Shown piece by piece: positions 34,803-43,782 of a stretch of DNA of 64,000 nt. Source of the DNA: an uncultured Lachnospiraceae bacterium (GTDB lineage Bacteria; Bacillota; Clostridia; Lachnospirales; Lachnospiraceae); the NCBI GenBank assembly GCA_910587155.1, contig CAJULA010000002.1, positions 124,001 through 188,000 of the forward strand, given 5' to 3'. The notes beneath the pieces were generated by a model, which ran no database searches, was not told the DNA's origin, and saw nothing but the letters and a program-made list of their open reading frames with translations. Positions within the stretch are counted from its first letter, which is position 1. Each line of letters starts with the position of its first letter. A program made the translations under genes and the position numbers.

Positions 34803-34837
34803 AAATCCACCCCATCAAAATTATAAAAACAGCTAAA

Positions 34838-35509
34838 TTACTCTTCTCTTGGCCTTTCCGCCTCTGCCAAAATGAGCTCCACTACATTTCCTCTGTCAGT
34901 ATAGTGTAATACTTCGGTCCCAATATCAGAGTATCCAATTTTATTTAACAGTTTTGTTATCTCTTCCTCATCGTAAAAATGAGCAATTCCCCTCCCGGCC
35001 AAATTTCCGTATGGTATATCCGTAAATGTATCTTTTTCAATCTCCACTCCCATACCATATCCTGATGTATTTTTGGAAAACAGAGAGGTAAATATTTTTC
35101 CACCAGGTTTTAATAACCTGTATATTTCCTCATACATCTTTACAATATCATTATGTTTATTTGCATAAATAGAAACATTATCAATAACACAATCAAAAAA
35201 ATCGGCCCTATAATCCAACTCTAACGCATCACACACCTTTACATCGGCTTCCAGTTTTTCACTTTTTAATCTGTCTTTCACTTTTTTTATCGCACTTTCA
35301 GAACCGTCAAACGCATATACATCAAATCCTTCTCTCGCCAAATACCATGTATGACTGCCTGCTCCACAGCAAAAGTCCAGTATTTTTATTGTTTTGCGTA
35401 TTTTATTGTAATAATTTCTGGCCACAAAACGGATTACGTGTTCGGAAGGATACTTCCCCCATTCCTGTGTGGCGTGGATTGTTTCCCATACTCCATCAAA
35501 CGATTTCAT
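34838..35509 (-). CDS. Class I SAM-dependent methyltransferase
   Basis: This 223-residue enzyme has the SAM-binding motif I ILDFCCGAGSHTWYLAREG, an acidic residue at the end of strand 2 (YAFDGSE) and LLKPGGKIFTSLFSK. It begins 2 bp after the stop of the PntC-like gene, so it probably works on the same pathway, for example methylating the phosphonate amine or a sugar; neither is shown. Length is typical of small-molecule methyltransferases. Confidence 0.83.
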   Translation of the reverse strand: MKSFDGVWETIHATQEWGKYPSEHVIRFVARNYYNKIRKTIKILDFCCGAGSHTWYLAREGFDVYAFDGSESAIKKVKDRLKSEKLEADVKVCDALELDYRADFFDCVIDNVSIYANKHNDIVKMYEEIYRLLKPGGKIFTSLFSKNTSGYGMGVEIEKDTFTDIPYGNLAGRGIAHFYDEEEITKLLNKIGYSDIGTEVLHYTDRGNVVELILAEAERPREE

Positions 35510-35511
35510 AA

Positions 35512-36222
35512 TTATCTCTTCACCCCAATTACTTCCCTGCGAATTTTGTCCAGTTCATCCAATGTATCTATCTCAATCAAGTCATTGACCGCTATCTCAT
35601 GTACAGATATTTTTATCCGGTACAACAATCTGTCCATTACTTCATCCCAGAACAATTTCCCCGTCTCAGGCAACGGATAAATACTCTGGATTTCTCTTTT
35701 CAACACTTGAAGATCCTGCCTGAGCAGATAAGCGGCTCCTGTCATATGATAGGAATTCGTCCCACCCCTTTTAATCCCTGTAATCTGTCCGCCACTTGTT
35801 TCAAATATCCAGTCATCCGAATACCCCGGAACCATTTTTCCAAAATAACAAGATGACGCAAATTCCTGCTGAAATACACTCGGATTTCTGACATAAATAT
35901 CAGCCTCACAGATGAAACAGTTCTGATCGCCTATCCGGTCCAGAACAGCATACAGGGAGGAAATATTATTCTTCTCTTTGTATTCTCTGTTTTCTACCAG
36001 TGTAAGGCCTTTATACTTCTCTGTCAGATAGACAAACATTTCTTTTTTGTACCCTACCACTACAAAAATTCTTTTTACGCCTCTTTTTAAAAGACTTTGT
36101 ATCATAGTTTCAATCAGTGGGATTCCCCCGACTGTGACAAGCGGTTTGGGAATTTTCTCTGTCAGCGGCCTCATTCTGCATCCAAGTCCGGCCGCCATAA
36201 TCACTGCCATCTCCTGGTTCAT
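35512..36222 (-). CDS. pntC: LicC/PntC-like cytidylyltransferase, probably for 2-aminoethylphosphonate
   Basis: This 236-residue nucleotidyltransferase has AAGLGCRMRPLTEKIPKPLV (10-29), the NNISSLY segment (85-91) typical of the LicC/PntC branch, and CEADIYV with metal-binding EAD at 106-108. LicC activates phosphocholine; PntC activates 2-aminoethylphosphonate as CMP-AEP. It overlaps phnW by four bases (ATGA) and follows ppd and pepM, so AEP is the natural substrate here. The function is inferred from family and context. The product would be a donor for a LicD-type transferase. Confidence 0.8.
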   Translation of the reverse strand: MNQEMAVIMAAGLGCRMRPLTEKIPKPLVTVGGIPLIETMIQSLLKRGVKRIFVVVGYKKEMFVYLTEKYKGLTLVENREYKEKNNISSLYAVLDRIGDQNCFICEADIYVRNPSVFQQEFASSCYFGKMVPGYSDDWIFETSGGQITGIKRGGTNSYHMTGAAYLLRQDLQVLKREIQSIYPLPETGKLFWDEVMDRLLYRIKISVHEIAVNDLIEIDTLDELDKIRREVIGVKR

Positions 36223-37352
36223 CTTTGTAATCCGGCTTTCGTCAGCTCCATGCCAAGCCCTCTCACCGCCTCCTCCAGCACTTCAAAAAATGGGAAAATA
36301 TCATCACTGTCTATTGCACCCAGGGCACATAGACGAAAGGAATCATTGCCGTCAACCTTACCGGGATATATCGTAAACCCTCTTTCATAACAATAGTCAT
36401 GTACTTTTTCAAAATTCCATTTCGGATCATCCGGACAGCGTATAGCCACTACCAGTCCTGACTGCAATTCCCTGGGTATCAAACACGTAAACCCAAGTTT
36501 TCTGATTCCGTTATGAATCGCCTCAAATACCCTTGTATGTCTTTCCCATTTTGCAGATTCTCCTTCCTTCCAATATTCCTTTAACGCCTGTCTTACGGAA
36601 TAAACTGTCTGTACCGGCGGTGTGAAATGCATTTCTCCGGTTCTTTGAAAATATTTATATTGCAAATACAGATTACAATAATAAGAGCGTTTCGGATAAT
36701 CAGCAGACGCTTCTATCAGATCCTTCCTGCCTATTACAAAAGACAGCCCCGTCATTGCCATTAACCCTTTCTGCGCAGAAGCCATACAGAAGTCTATATT
36801 ATCCTTTTTTACATCAATCGGGATCATCGCATAAGAAGAAGTCGTATCAACAATAAAAGTTAACTGATACTTATGTGCCAGTGCCCCAATCTCACGAACA
36901 GGATTCAGCAGTCCTGTCCCGGTCTCATTATGGGTTGCATATACCAATGCTATATCCTTATCCTCTGACAGTATCGCTTCCACCCTTTCCAGATCAGGCA
37001 GTTCATCATATCTGAACTGTAAATCAACATATTCCAGACCATAATAAGCGCATATTTCTACTGCACGCTGACTATATGCGCCATTGTTTATGACAAGCAC
37101 CTTCTTTCCACAGGGAAGCAGTGAATTCAGACAGACATCCATGCTTATTGTTCCGGAACCGCAAAACAGAACCGCTGTATATTCCCCCTGCTCTCCATGG
37201 ACAATCCGCACCAGATCTCTGCGGATCTCTTCCATCATAACAGTAAATTCCTTTTCCCTCGGACAGATATCCGGCACCACCTGTGACATTTTCACAGTAT
37301 CCGTAGTCGTGGCAGGCCCGGGATTCAATAATATATTTCTTTTGATCTCCAT
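36219..37352 (-). CDS. phnW: 2-aminoethylphosphonate:pyruvate aminotransferase
   Basis: This 377-residue PLP enzyme of the PhnW type has ILLNPGPATTTDTVKMS, FCGSGTISMDVCLNSLLP, IVDTTSSYAM (Asp169) and the PLP lysine in ASAQKGLMAMTG (Lys195). In biosynthetic loci it makes 2-aminoethylphosphonate from phosphonoacetaldehyde. Position between pepM/ppd and the PntC-like gene supports the synthetic direction. TAG of the upstream methyltransferase precedes its ATG by one base. Length is normal. Confidence 0.9.
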   Translation of the reverse strand: MEIKRNILLNPGPATTTDTVKMSQVVPDICPREKEFTVMMEEIRRDLVRIVHGEQGEYTAVLFCGSGTISMDVCLNSLLPCGKKVLVINNGAYSQRAVEICAYYGLEYVDLQFRYDELPDLERVEAILSEDKDIALVYATHNETGTGLLNPVREIGALAHKYQLTFIVDTTSSYAMIPIDVKKDNIDFCMASAQKGLMAMTGLSFVIGRKDLIEASADYPKRSYYCNLYLQYKYFQRTGEMHFTPPVQTVYSVRQALKEYWKEGESAKWERHTRVFEAIHNGIRKLGFTCLIPRELQSGLVVAIRCPDDPKWNFEKVHDYCYERGFTIYPGKVDGNDSFRLCALGAIDSDDIFPFFEVLEEAVRGLGMELTKAGLQR

Positions 37353-37353
37353 A

Positions 37354-38079
37354 CTATCCTCTCTGAATGCTCTTATCTGTTTTTGTCATAAAACAGTTGA
37401 ATACAAAATCATTATTCCAATAGTCTCCCATGGTAGATTTTGAAAAACGGATGTCCATATCATGTTTTTCCGCAAACTTCAGGAAAAATGATTTTTCATA
37501 AAAAAACTTTGGAAGGTCTTTATAGCGCTCTTCATAATCAGAGACCGTCTTTTTTCGATAACTGATAAAGTCATCTTTCTTTTCAATGTCATGAATATCA
37601 ATAATCCCTATAGAGTAATCAGCCTTCACATACATAGATTCCAAAACTCTTTCCGCATACTCATAACTGTCAAAGTAAGAGAATACACTGTTCGACAAAA
37701 CAGCATCATATGTTACATCAGAGATCATATTGACTGCCTCATCGCAAATCAGTTCCCATGGACTTTCCAGCACTCTCTCTGCAATCTTTATCTCCGCACC
37801 GGAATAATCAATTCCCCCAATGGACATACCATCTTTTTGAAACAAATATAAATTGGCTCCGCATCCGCATCCTACTTCAAACACGCTCTTTATCGGATGT
37901 ACCTTAGCACACGGACAAAACTCCAATTCATTCTTAATTTGTATGTACTGCTCGTAAAACTGATTATAGTCAAGCATATCGCCGATGGCATCCCATCCAC
38001 TGATACGTTTTAATTCCAAAAATATTTTCTCTTTATCCCCACAACCCAAAATGTCTTCATTTGCACATCTTTTTCCCAT
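37354..38079 (-). CDS. SAM-dependent methyltransferase (5' end probably frameshifted)
   Basis: The frame encodes 241 residues with SAM motif I SVFEVGCGCGANLYLFQKDG and GGIDYSGAEIKIAE. It starts at ATG 38079 without a good ribosome site. A better start is ATG 38102, which has GGAG seven bases upstream and reads MNNKWHAIWEK, a typical N-terminus of such enzymes. It joins this frame only if the A5 run at 38070-38074 had six A's. The corrected protein would be 249 residues. It sits between pepM and phnW, so it may methylate a phosphonate or sugar intermediate (inference). Confidence 0.75.
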   Translation of the reverse strand: MGKRCANEDILGCGDKEKIFLELKRISGWDAIGDMLDYNQFYEQYIQIKNELEFCPCAKVHPIKSVFEVGCGCGANLYLFQKDGMSIGGIDYSGAEIKIAERVLESPWELICDEAVNMISDVTYDAVLSNSVFSYFDSYEYAERVLESMYVKADYSIGIIDIHDIEKKDDFISYRKKTVSDYEERYKDLPKFFYEKSFFLKFAEKHDMDIRFSKSTMGDYWNNDFVFNCFMTKTDKSIQRG

Positions 38080-38118
38080 ATCGCATGCCACTTATTATTC
38101 ATTTGCAATCTCCAGTCA

Positions 38119-39003
38119 TCAAATGGTATCTATCAATGTGATAATCTTATAAAAGGGAATCAGCGTTTCTTCTGCCTCCCTTGCCCTGTGATTTAGCAAG
38201 ATATTTTTTGCAGTATTTTCCATCGCCGGAAAAGCGCTGCGGGTCAGTTGGTTTGCATAAATAACGATATTAACTCCATGGCTAATCAGCTCAGACTCAT
38301 AAGTATCGCAATAAGTGGTGGGCACCACTACAATTGGTGTGGTAACATCCTGATCGCGAAACCTGTCACAAAACTCAAATATCTCATCCGGCTCCGGTTT
38401 TCTTGAATGAATCATAATCCCATCCGCCCCTGCCTCCACATAAGCCATAGCACGTTTCAGGGCATCCTCCATGCCTTTTTCCAGGATCAGGCTCTCGATC
38501 CGGGCAATTATCATAAAATCCTCTGTCCTCTGAGCATCCTTTCCCGCACTGATTTTTTCACAGAAATTCTCAATACTGTCCTGGGTCTGCCTGACTTGTG
38601 TACCAAATAATGAGTTCTTCTTCTGCCCCACCTTATCCTCTATGATAATCGCCGAAACGCCCATCCTTTCCAGTGTTCTCACATTATATGTAAAATGTTC
38701 TACCAGTCCGCCTGTGTCACCATCCAGAATCACAGGCTTAGTAGTTACATCCATAACCTCATCAATAGTCCGGATTCTGGAACTCATATCTATCAGTTCA
38801 ATATCCGGTTTCCCACGGGTTGTGGAATCACACAGACTGGAAATCCACATAGCATCAAACTGATCCAGCCCCTCTCCATCCTGCACTACAGTCTTCTCTG
38901 CAATCAGTCCTGTCAGTCCGCTATGCACTTCTATTGTCTTGACGACAGGACAGATACGCAGCAGCTCCCGCAATCGCCTGCGTCGCAGCTCCGGCATAGC
39001 CAA
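38119..39003 (-). CDS. pepM: Phosphoenolpyruvate phosphomutase domain (3' part of a frameshifted fusion gene)
   Basis: PEP mutase rearranges PEP to phosphonopyruvate, the entry step of nearly all natural phosphonates. The domain holds the metal-binding DGDTGG (94-99 of this frame) and the family-diagnostic EDKVGQKKNS (122-131), which separates true mutases from isocitrate-lyase relatives. There is no ATG with a ribosome site at its start; the first codons are TTG 39003 and ATG 38997. If the G8 run at 39074-39081 had nine G's it would continue in frame from the cytidylyltransferase gene, giving one 432-residue fusion of the kind known in other bacteria. Confidence 0.88.
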   Translation of the reverse strand: MAMPELRRRRLRELLRICPVVKTIEVHSGLTGLIAEKTVVQDGEGLDQFDAMWISSLCDSTTRGKPDIELIDMSSRIRTIDEVMDVTTKPVILDGDTGGLVEHFTYNVRTLERMGVSAIIIEDKVGQKKNSLFGTQVRQTQDSIENFCEKISAGKDAQRTEDFMIIARIESLILEKGMEDALKRAMAYVEAGADGIMIHSRKPEPDEIFEFCDRFRDQDVTTPIVVVPTTYCDTYESELISHGVNIVIYANQLTRSAFPAMENTAKNILLNHRAREAEETLIPFYKIITLIDTI

Positions 39004-39065
39004 TTTCTCACGGGCCGTCTCCTCTGCTTTTTTGACTGCATTATTCCATGTATAAGGAATTTCAA

Positions 39066-39416
39066 TCAGACTTCCCCCCCCAACAATTTCAGATTAAACA
39101 GAACATTTTCCCGAATGACGGATTCCGGCCCCTGCTTCCAGTTATCTCCATGAATCACATAATCAGGACGCAGTTTTTTTAATATTTCATCATACATAAT
39201 CTGTTCCTGCACCACCACATGAGAAACGCCCTCCAACCCTTTTACCATCGCCACCCTTTCCTCGAAAGAAATGGATGGAAAACGATTATAGCGGATCATC
39301 TGATAGTCGCATAAGACACCCACTGTAACTTCCCCATACTTCTGCGCCTGTTCGATTATGTTCCTGTGCCCTTCATGAATCACATCCGTGCAAAAACAGG
39401 TATATACTTTTTTCAT
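39066..39416 (-). CDS. Cytidylyltransferase domain (5' part of the frameshifted PEP mutase fusion)
   Basis: The 116-residue frame has CTDVIHEGHRNII, in which His14-x2-His17 is the HxGH nucleotide-binding motif of the cytidylyltransferase fold, and YVIHGDNWKQGPES. It stops (LLGGEV) six bases after the G8 run. Known PEP mutases of glycan loci often begin with just this domain. Its ATG overlaps the stop of ppd as TGATG. Alone it may be active, but without a frameshift it would not be joined to the mutase. Confidence 0.85.
   Translation of the reverse strand: MKKVYTCFCTDVIHEGHRNIIEQAQKYGEVTVGVLCDYQMIRYNRFPSISFEERVAMVKGLEGVSHVVVQEQIMYDEILKKLRPDYVIHGDNWKQGPESVIRENVLFNLKLLGGEV
39074..39081 (-). repeat. 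G8 homopolymer at the pepM frameshift
   Basis: Eight G's on the coding strand. Eight leave the cytidylyltransferase frame closed by TGA a few codons later; nine (or six) restore a continuous fusion reading LLGGGSLIEIPYTWNNAVK into the mutase. It is a possible slippage site or consensus error. Confidence 0.8.
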
Positions 39417-40549
39417 CAGTTCACTCCATTATGTTTCATAAAAATAGACTTGTTCTCTGCAGCGCTCTCCCCGGGTCTTAAGAGATCCGCTCTGGAACCT
39501 ATGGTGACTCTGATCTCTATGAATACCACGCCGCTGACAGCCCTCGCCTTTCTCAGAGCCTGTCCCAGACTATCGTTGTCTGTAGCCTGAAAGACATTTG
39601 GATAACCACACTGCCTCGCCACTTCATCATAAGGCACCCCGACTGCTCCTGTAGGCATACCTCCCACTGACTCATGTGATCCATTATCCAGGCAGATATG
39701 AATCAGATTATCCGGCCTTTGATTGCCTGTGACCGCCATGCTGCCCATGTGCATCAGCAGAGCACCGTCTCCATCCAGACATATCACTTTCCTGGCCGGA
39801 TTCCTGTTCGCCAACTGCAAAGCTATCATCCCTGCATGTCCCATGCCTCCAACGGTCAGAAATATCTGATCATGATTTCCCAGCACAGCATCTGCCTGTT
39901 CGTATAATTCTCTGGAAATCTTTCCGGTAGTCGACACAATAATATCATCCGGCTTTATCCACCCTGTAATTTGTGCCACGGCACCCTCACGACTCATGGA
40001 GTTTCCATTTTGATATGTATGCCCTGTCCCGCTACCAAAGGTGCCGCTTTTCACAAGGATGGCAAATTGTCTGTTATAACGAAAGACAGAGTGTGCCTCC
40101 TTTAGTATTTCATCCATCTCCTGTCCTGTTGTCGTCGCATCAATAATTGCATAGGGGATTTCCAGCAGTTCTAACAGGCCCAAAGTAATCTTCCCCATAA
40201 ATTTGTGCTGTTGCTCATCCTTCCTTCCAGGCTCCCCGCGCCAGCCAATAATAAACAACATAGGAATACCATATACATCAGAGTTTGCCAGAGACGTGAC
40301 CGGATTTACCGCATTTCCCAGTCCGCTGTTTTGCATATAAACACAGGCAGGACTCCCCGTTGACAAATATTCTCCAACAGCAATCCCAATACACCCACCC
40401 TCGTTTTCCGGCACGATATGAAAATCAAAGATATCTTTTCCTTCATTTGCCAGATAATCACAAAAAATCCTGAGTGTAGAATCCGGTATACCGGTTATCG
40501 TATTGATACCGGACTTATGAATTTTCTGAATAAATAAACTAACGTCCAC
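39416..40549 (-). CDS. ppd: Phosphonopyruvate decarboxylase
   Basis: This 377-residue TPP enzyme decarboxylates phosphonopyruvate to phosphonoacetaldehyde, pulling the unfavourable PEP mutase reaction forward. It has the catalytic-type Glu in VPENEGG (about 48), the TPP/Mg motif GDGALLMHMGS starting at 260, and DNGSHESVGGMPT. The start is GTG 40549, with GGAAGATAGAG upstream. It precedes the pepM fusion with a one-base overlap. Length and motifs fit the family. Confidence 0.92.
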   Translation of the reverse strand: MDVSLFIQKIHKSGINTITGIPDSTLRIFCDYLANEGKDIFDFHIVPENEGGCIGIAVGEYLSTGSPACVYMQNSGLGNAVNPVTSLANSDVYGIPMLFIIGWRGEPGRKDEQQHKFMGKITLGLLELLEIPYAIIDATTTGQEMDEILKEAHSVFRYNRQFAILVKSGTFGSGTGHTYQNGNSMSREGAVAQITGWIKPDDIIVSTTGKISRELYEQADAVLGNHDQIFLTVGGMGHAGMIALQLANRNPARKVICLDGDGALLMHMGSMAVTGNQRPDNLIHICLDNGSHESVGGMPTGAVGVPYDEVARQCGYPNVFQATDNDSLGQALRKARAVSGVVFIEIRVTIGSRADLLRPGESAAENKSIFMKHNGVN

Positions 40550-40571
40550 GTTGCTCTATCTTCCTTCCGAA

Positions 40572-41591
40572 TTACTCCCGATACTGCAATAATATCTTTG
40601 CCTTTTCCCCATGGGTATTTTCCCATTCCTTTATCAGTCTTCCATAGACTCTTTCATTATGTATGCGCTTTCCAATATAAAAATCAGTGCACTGAGAAGA
40701 AAATCTCCGTTTAAATTGAAGCAGTGAATCATCTTTTGCAACTGATCGCCCTCCACCAAAGTGCATCTTTTTACATCCACAGGATTTGGCGTATTTAATT
40801 GCTTCCCATAATAAAATATTATTTGGCGCATATTTCAGAAATTCGTATTTACTTCCCGCCAAATGATAGTGAAAGTATTCTCCATATTTCATAAAAATAG
40901 CGGCCGCCAATATTTCCTTGTCCTTTACTACATGCATTAGTTTGTAGTCTGGATTATGTTTCATTTTGTCGTAATACGCCTGATCGAAAAAATAAAAGCG
41001 TTCAGCTCCAACCTTGCACATTGTCTGATTGTAAATATCTGAAAAGGCGTCATAATCTTCACTGATCTCCACACTGAGTCCGTTTTTCCTGCATTTTCTT
41101 ATCGTATTTCTGTTTTGCGTTGATATATCATGCATCCAGATTTCATCCAGACTTCTCTCCAAGTCCAGCCAAACCGTAGTCCTATTATGCAATACATCAA
41201 TATTTTTCTGAAAAATCCCTTCATTCCGCAAAAGCGGATGAAAACGGATAAATTCTGCTATAATATTTTCACGCAGACAATATTTCAAGAATTCTTTTTC
41301 AAATTTATGAATAAAAGCTAAATCCTTATTCTTTACAAGAGGACCACCATATCCATAAGGGGTTTCAATATCATAATACAGGCATTTATCTTCTGAAAGA
41401 TTAACCATATGCTTTATATATGGATAAATGCCAAAATTATCCCCTTCTTCATAAAGAAACAGCTGTGCTTCTCCGCCACCCAGTAATTGACTTTCCTGCC
41501 CATAACGGCGGGTGAAATATATATCCTGTTTTTCCCCCGGCAGCGCTTCAATATATTTATCCCAGAGCATATTATTGCTATCTAATATCAT
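40572..41591 (-). CDS. FemAB/GNAT-like acyltransferase family protein
   Basis: This 339-residue protein resembles the GNAT-like proteins related to FemAB: PYGYGGPLVKN, RFHPLLRN, ISTQNRNTIRKCRKNGLSVE and the C-terminal MHFGGGRSVAKDDSLLQFKRR. Such proteins acylate amino sugars or add amino acids. It lies 12 bp after neuB and just before ppd, so it could supply the N-acyl group of a nonulosonic acid or decorate the glycan (inference). AAGGG lies before ATG 41591. Confidence 0.72.
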   Translation of the reverse strand: MILDSNNMLWDKYIEALPGEKQDIYFTRRYGQESQLLGGGEAQLFLYEEGDNFGIYPYIKHMVNLSEDKCLYYDIETPYGYGGPLVKNKDLAFIHKFEKEFLKYCLRENIIAEFIRFHPLLRNEGIFQKNIDVLHNRTTVWLDLERSLDEIWMHDISTQNRNTIRKCRKNGLSVEISEDYDAFSDIYNQTMCKVGAERFYFFDQAYYDKMKHNPDYKLMHVVKDKEILAAAIFMKYGEYFHYHLAGSKYEFLKYAPNNILLWEAIKYAKSCGCKKMHFGGGRSVAKDDSLLQFKRRFSSQCTDFYIGKRIHNERVYGRLIKEWENTHGEKAKILLQYRE

Positions 41592-41603
41592 CTGACAATC
41601 CCT

Positions 41604-42608
41604 TTATACATCTTCCCACATGATTGCTTCTTCCTCTTCAATATCCCGCTTCAGCCTTCGCCCCAACAAAACAGCGGCAAATTCCGGGGCAATTCCCGTT
41701 CCAGGCCTTTTTAAACATATCATATCTTCTGTCAGCACCGTTCCGGCCTTTAATTTTCTGGCTGCCAAAATGCTGCGCCGTATCTGATTCATCATTATTT
41801 TTTCTCTACCGGTAGGCCTCTTTCTTCCATCCCCTAATAATTCTTCCGTATTTCTGATATGACGCACATATTCCGCAAATTCCTCCGGCGTCATGGATGC
41901 TTTATGATCCGGTCCTTTCATTTCCCTGTCGAGCGTAATATGCTTTTCGATAACAGAAGCTCCCAATGCTACCGACGCCACAGCCACTTCAAAGCCCGAT
42001 GTATGGTCAGAATATCCGACAGGCAGATAAAATGCATTTTTTAAAGTTAACATTGCTCTGAGGTTTACGTCGCACAGTGCTGTCGGGTAATCAGTCGTAC
42101 AGTGCATCAATTCAATATTTTGTGTCCCATTTTCCATCAATATGTCAACTGCCCTTTCGACTTCTCCCAGCGTACTCATTCCCGTGGATAAAATAACCGG
42201 TTTTCCCACTTTCGCTATTAACTCCAAAAATGGATAGTTTGTAACCTCTGTAGAACCTATTTTAATTTTAGACACATTCATCTCAACAAGACATCTCAGA
42301 CTTTCTGCACCATCAGGTGTCGAAATAAAATCAATGTTCTTCGTCGTACAGTATTCCTTCAGTCGTCTGAAATCATCAAATGAAAGTTCCAGGTTTTTAA
42401 GCATATCAAACTGTGATTCCTGTGTTTTTTCGTTATTTTTTTGATAGGCAACTTTATCTGCTCTGATCCCGGTACTCTCTCCCGCTTTAAACGTCTGAAA
42501 TTTAACGGCATCTGCCCCGCATTCTTTTGCCACGTCAATTAATTTTCTGGCAATTTCCAGACTACCATTGTGATTTACCCCTGCCTCTGCAATAATATAT
42601 ACACTCAT
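41604..42608 (-). CDS. neuB: N-acetylneuraminate/legionaminate synthase
   Basis: This 334-residue enzyme condenses PEP with a six-carbon amino sugar to form a nine-carbon nonulosonic acid. It has YIIAEAGVNHNGSLEIARKL, DAVKFQTFKAG, YSDHTSGFEV, IEKHITLDREMKGPDHKAS and a C-terminal SAF (antifreeze-like) domain from about 275. The adjoining LegC-type aminotransferase and PtmE-like enzyme suggest legionaminic acid as product rather than plain sialic acid. It follows neuC by 3 bp. Confidence 0.92.
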   Translation of the reverse strand: MSVYIIAEAGVNHNGSLEIARKLIDVAKECGADAVKFQTFKAGESTGIRADKVAYQKNNEKTQESQFDMLKNLELSFDDFRRLKEYCTTKNIDFISTPDGAESLRCLVEMNVSKIKIGSTEVTNYPFLELIAKVGKPVILSTGMSTLGEVERAVDILMENGTQNIELMHCTTDYPTALCDVNLRAMLTLKNAFYLPVGYSDHTSGFEVAVASVALGASVIEKHITLDREMKGPDHKASMTPEEFAEYVRHIRNTEELLGDGRKRPTGREKIMMNQIRRSILAARKLKAGTVLTEDMICLKRPGTGIAPEFAAVLLGRRLKRDIEEEEAIMWEDV

Positions 42609-42611
42609 CTC

Positions 42612-43769
42612 TTATCGTTCCCAAATAAGTTTTTTCTTTAACAATATTTCATTTATTTCAATATTTTCTAAGATCTCCACAATCTTTTTGCTTGTCTCTC
42701 CCTCTCCATACAGGCTTTTGGAACATCTCACATTTTTACCAAATTCATCCCCTAAGGCTTTTCTTATTGCCTCCCTGATTTCCTGTTTTTCATAACCACA
42801 GCATATGATATTGTCAGCCATAAGACGACCCTTCTGGCGATTTCCAATATTGACTACCGCTACCTTTATAAACGGAGCCTCAATAATTGCACTGGAGGAA
42901 TTTCCAACCAAAGCTCCACAATATCCCATCAGACTGATATAACGGGTATTTCCAAGACTTTGTACCAGACGCACGTTTTTTTTCGCGTTTGCAAATTCTT
43001 TCCATTTACGTATTATCAGTTCACTCCCATCATCTGAATTTGGATAGGTAATCACAATGGAACCCGTATGATCCGCAAGAGCAGAAATCAGATTAGCCAT
43101 CTGCCAGGCAAGTGCATCTGCCTCCAATGTGACCGGATGGTATGTCACTAACAATGTATCTTTGTCTATTTTTATCTTTAACTCGTTTTCCAGGTCCGAC
43201 TTCTTCATTGTTTTGGTACTCTTAATATTCTCTATCCCCGGATCCCCCACATCAAATATTCTCCAGGCTTCTTCCCCCATTTTTTTGATGTTATCGGCAT
43301 ATACGGCTGCCCCCGGAAAATGAATATGCGCCATTTTTGTAATCGCATGTCTGATCTGCTCATCCATAGCACCTTCTGTACTTTCTCCTCCGGAAATATG
43401 CGCAATCGGTATATGCATCCCGACCGCAACCAAAGCCGCGGCAAGCATCTCATATCTGTCCCCCAGCAATACCAGAATATCAGGTCTTTCTTCACAAAAA
43501 GCACCGGATAAATGAATCAGCAAATGACTCATCTCCAGGGGAATACGCACCCTTTCATCGAAATCACCACTTATAGGAAGCGCCTTCCAGATTTCAATCC
43601 CATCACCCTCAATTTCCTCTACCGTATGCCCGTATTGCTCTGACAGGTGTGCACCGGTAACAATCATATACAACTCCAGTTTTTCTGAATCCTGTATACG
43701 TTGTAACATATTTTTCAGTACACAATAATCAGCCCTGCTGTCTGTCAGCACCATCACTTTCCGTCTCAC
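42612..43769 (-). CDS. neuC: Hydrolysing UDP/GDP-sugar 2-epimerase, NeuC/LegG-like
   Basis: This 385-residue enzyme releases the nucleotide while inverting C2 to give a ManNAc-type sugar for NeuB. It has VLTDSRADYCVLKNML, LGDRYEMLAAALVA, AHISGGESTEGAMDEQIRHA, VTYHPVTLE and LVGNSSSAIIEAP, all standard for the family. The start is GTG 43769 with AAGGGTG seven bases upstream. In the legionaminate pathway the substrate would be a diacetylated bacillosamine nucleotide. Confidence 0.92.
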   Translation of the reverse strand: MRRKVMVLTDSRADYCVLKNMLQRIQDSEKLELYMIVTGAHLSEQYGHTVEEIEGDGIEIWKALPISGDFDERVRIPLEMSHLLIHLSGAFCEERPDILVLLGDRYEMLAAALVAVGMHIPIAHISGGESTEGAMDEQIRHAITKMAHIHFPGAAVYADNIKKMGEEAWRIFDVGDPGIENIKSTKTMKKSDLENELKIKIDKDTLLVTYHPVTLEADALAWQMANLISALADHTGSIVITYPNSDDGSELIIRKWKEFANAKKNVRLVQSLGNTRYISLMGYCGALVGNSSSAIIEAPFIKVAVVNIGNRQKGRLMADNIICCGYEKQEIREAIRKALGDEFGKNVRCSKSLYGEGETSKKIVEILENIEINEILLKKKLIWER

Positions 43770-43782
43770 TTTTATTCACCCT

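Noticed and set aside
39066..39416. Calling the small cytidylyltransferase an independent glycerol-3-phosphate cytidylyltransferase
   Set aside because: It ends right after a G8 run and continues in another frame into PEP mutase, matching known fused enzymes, so a broken fusion is the better explanation.
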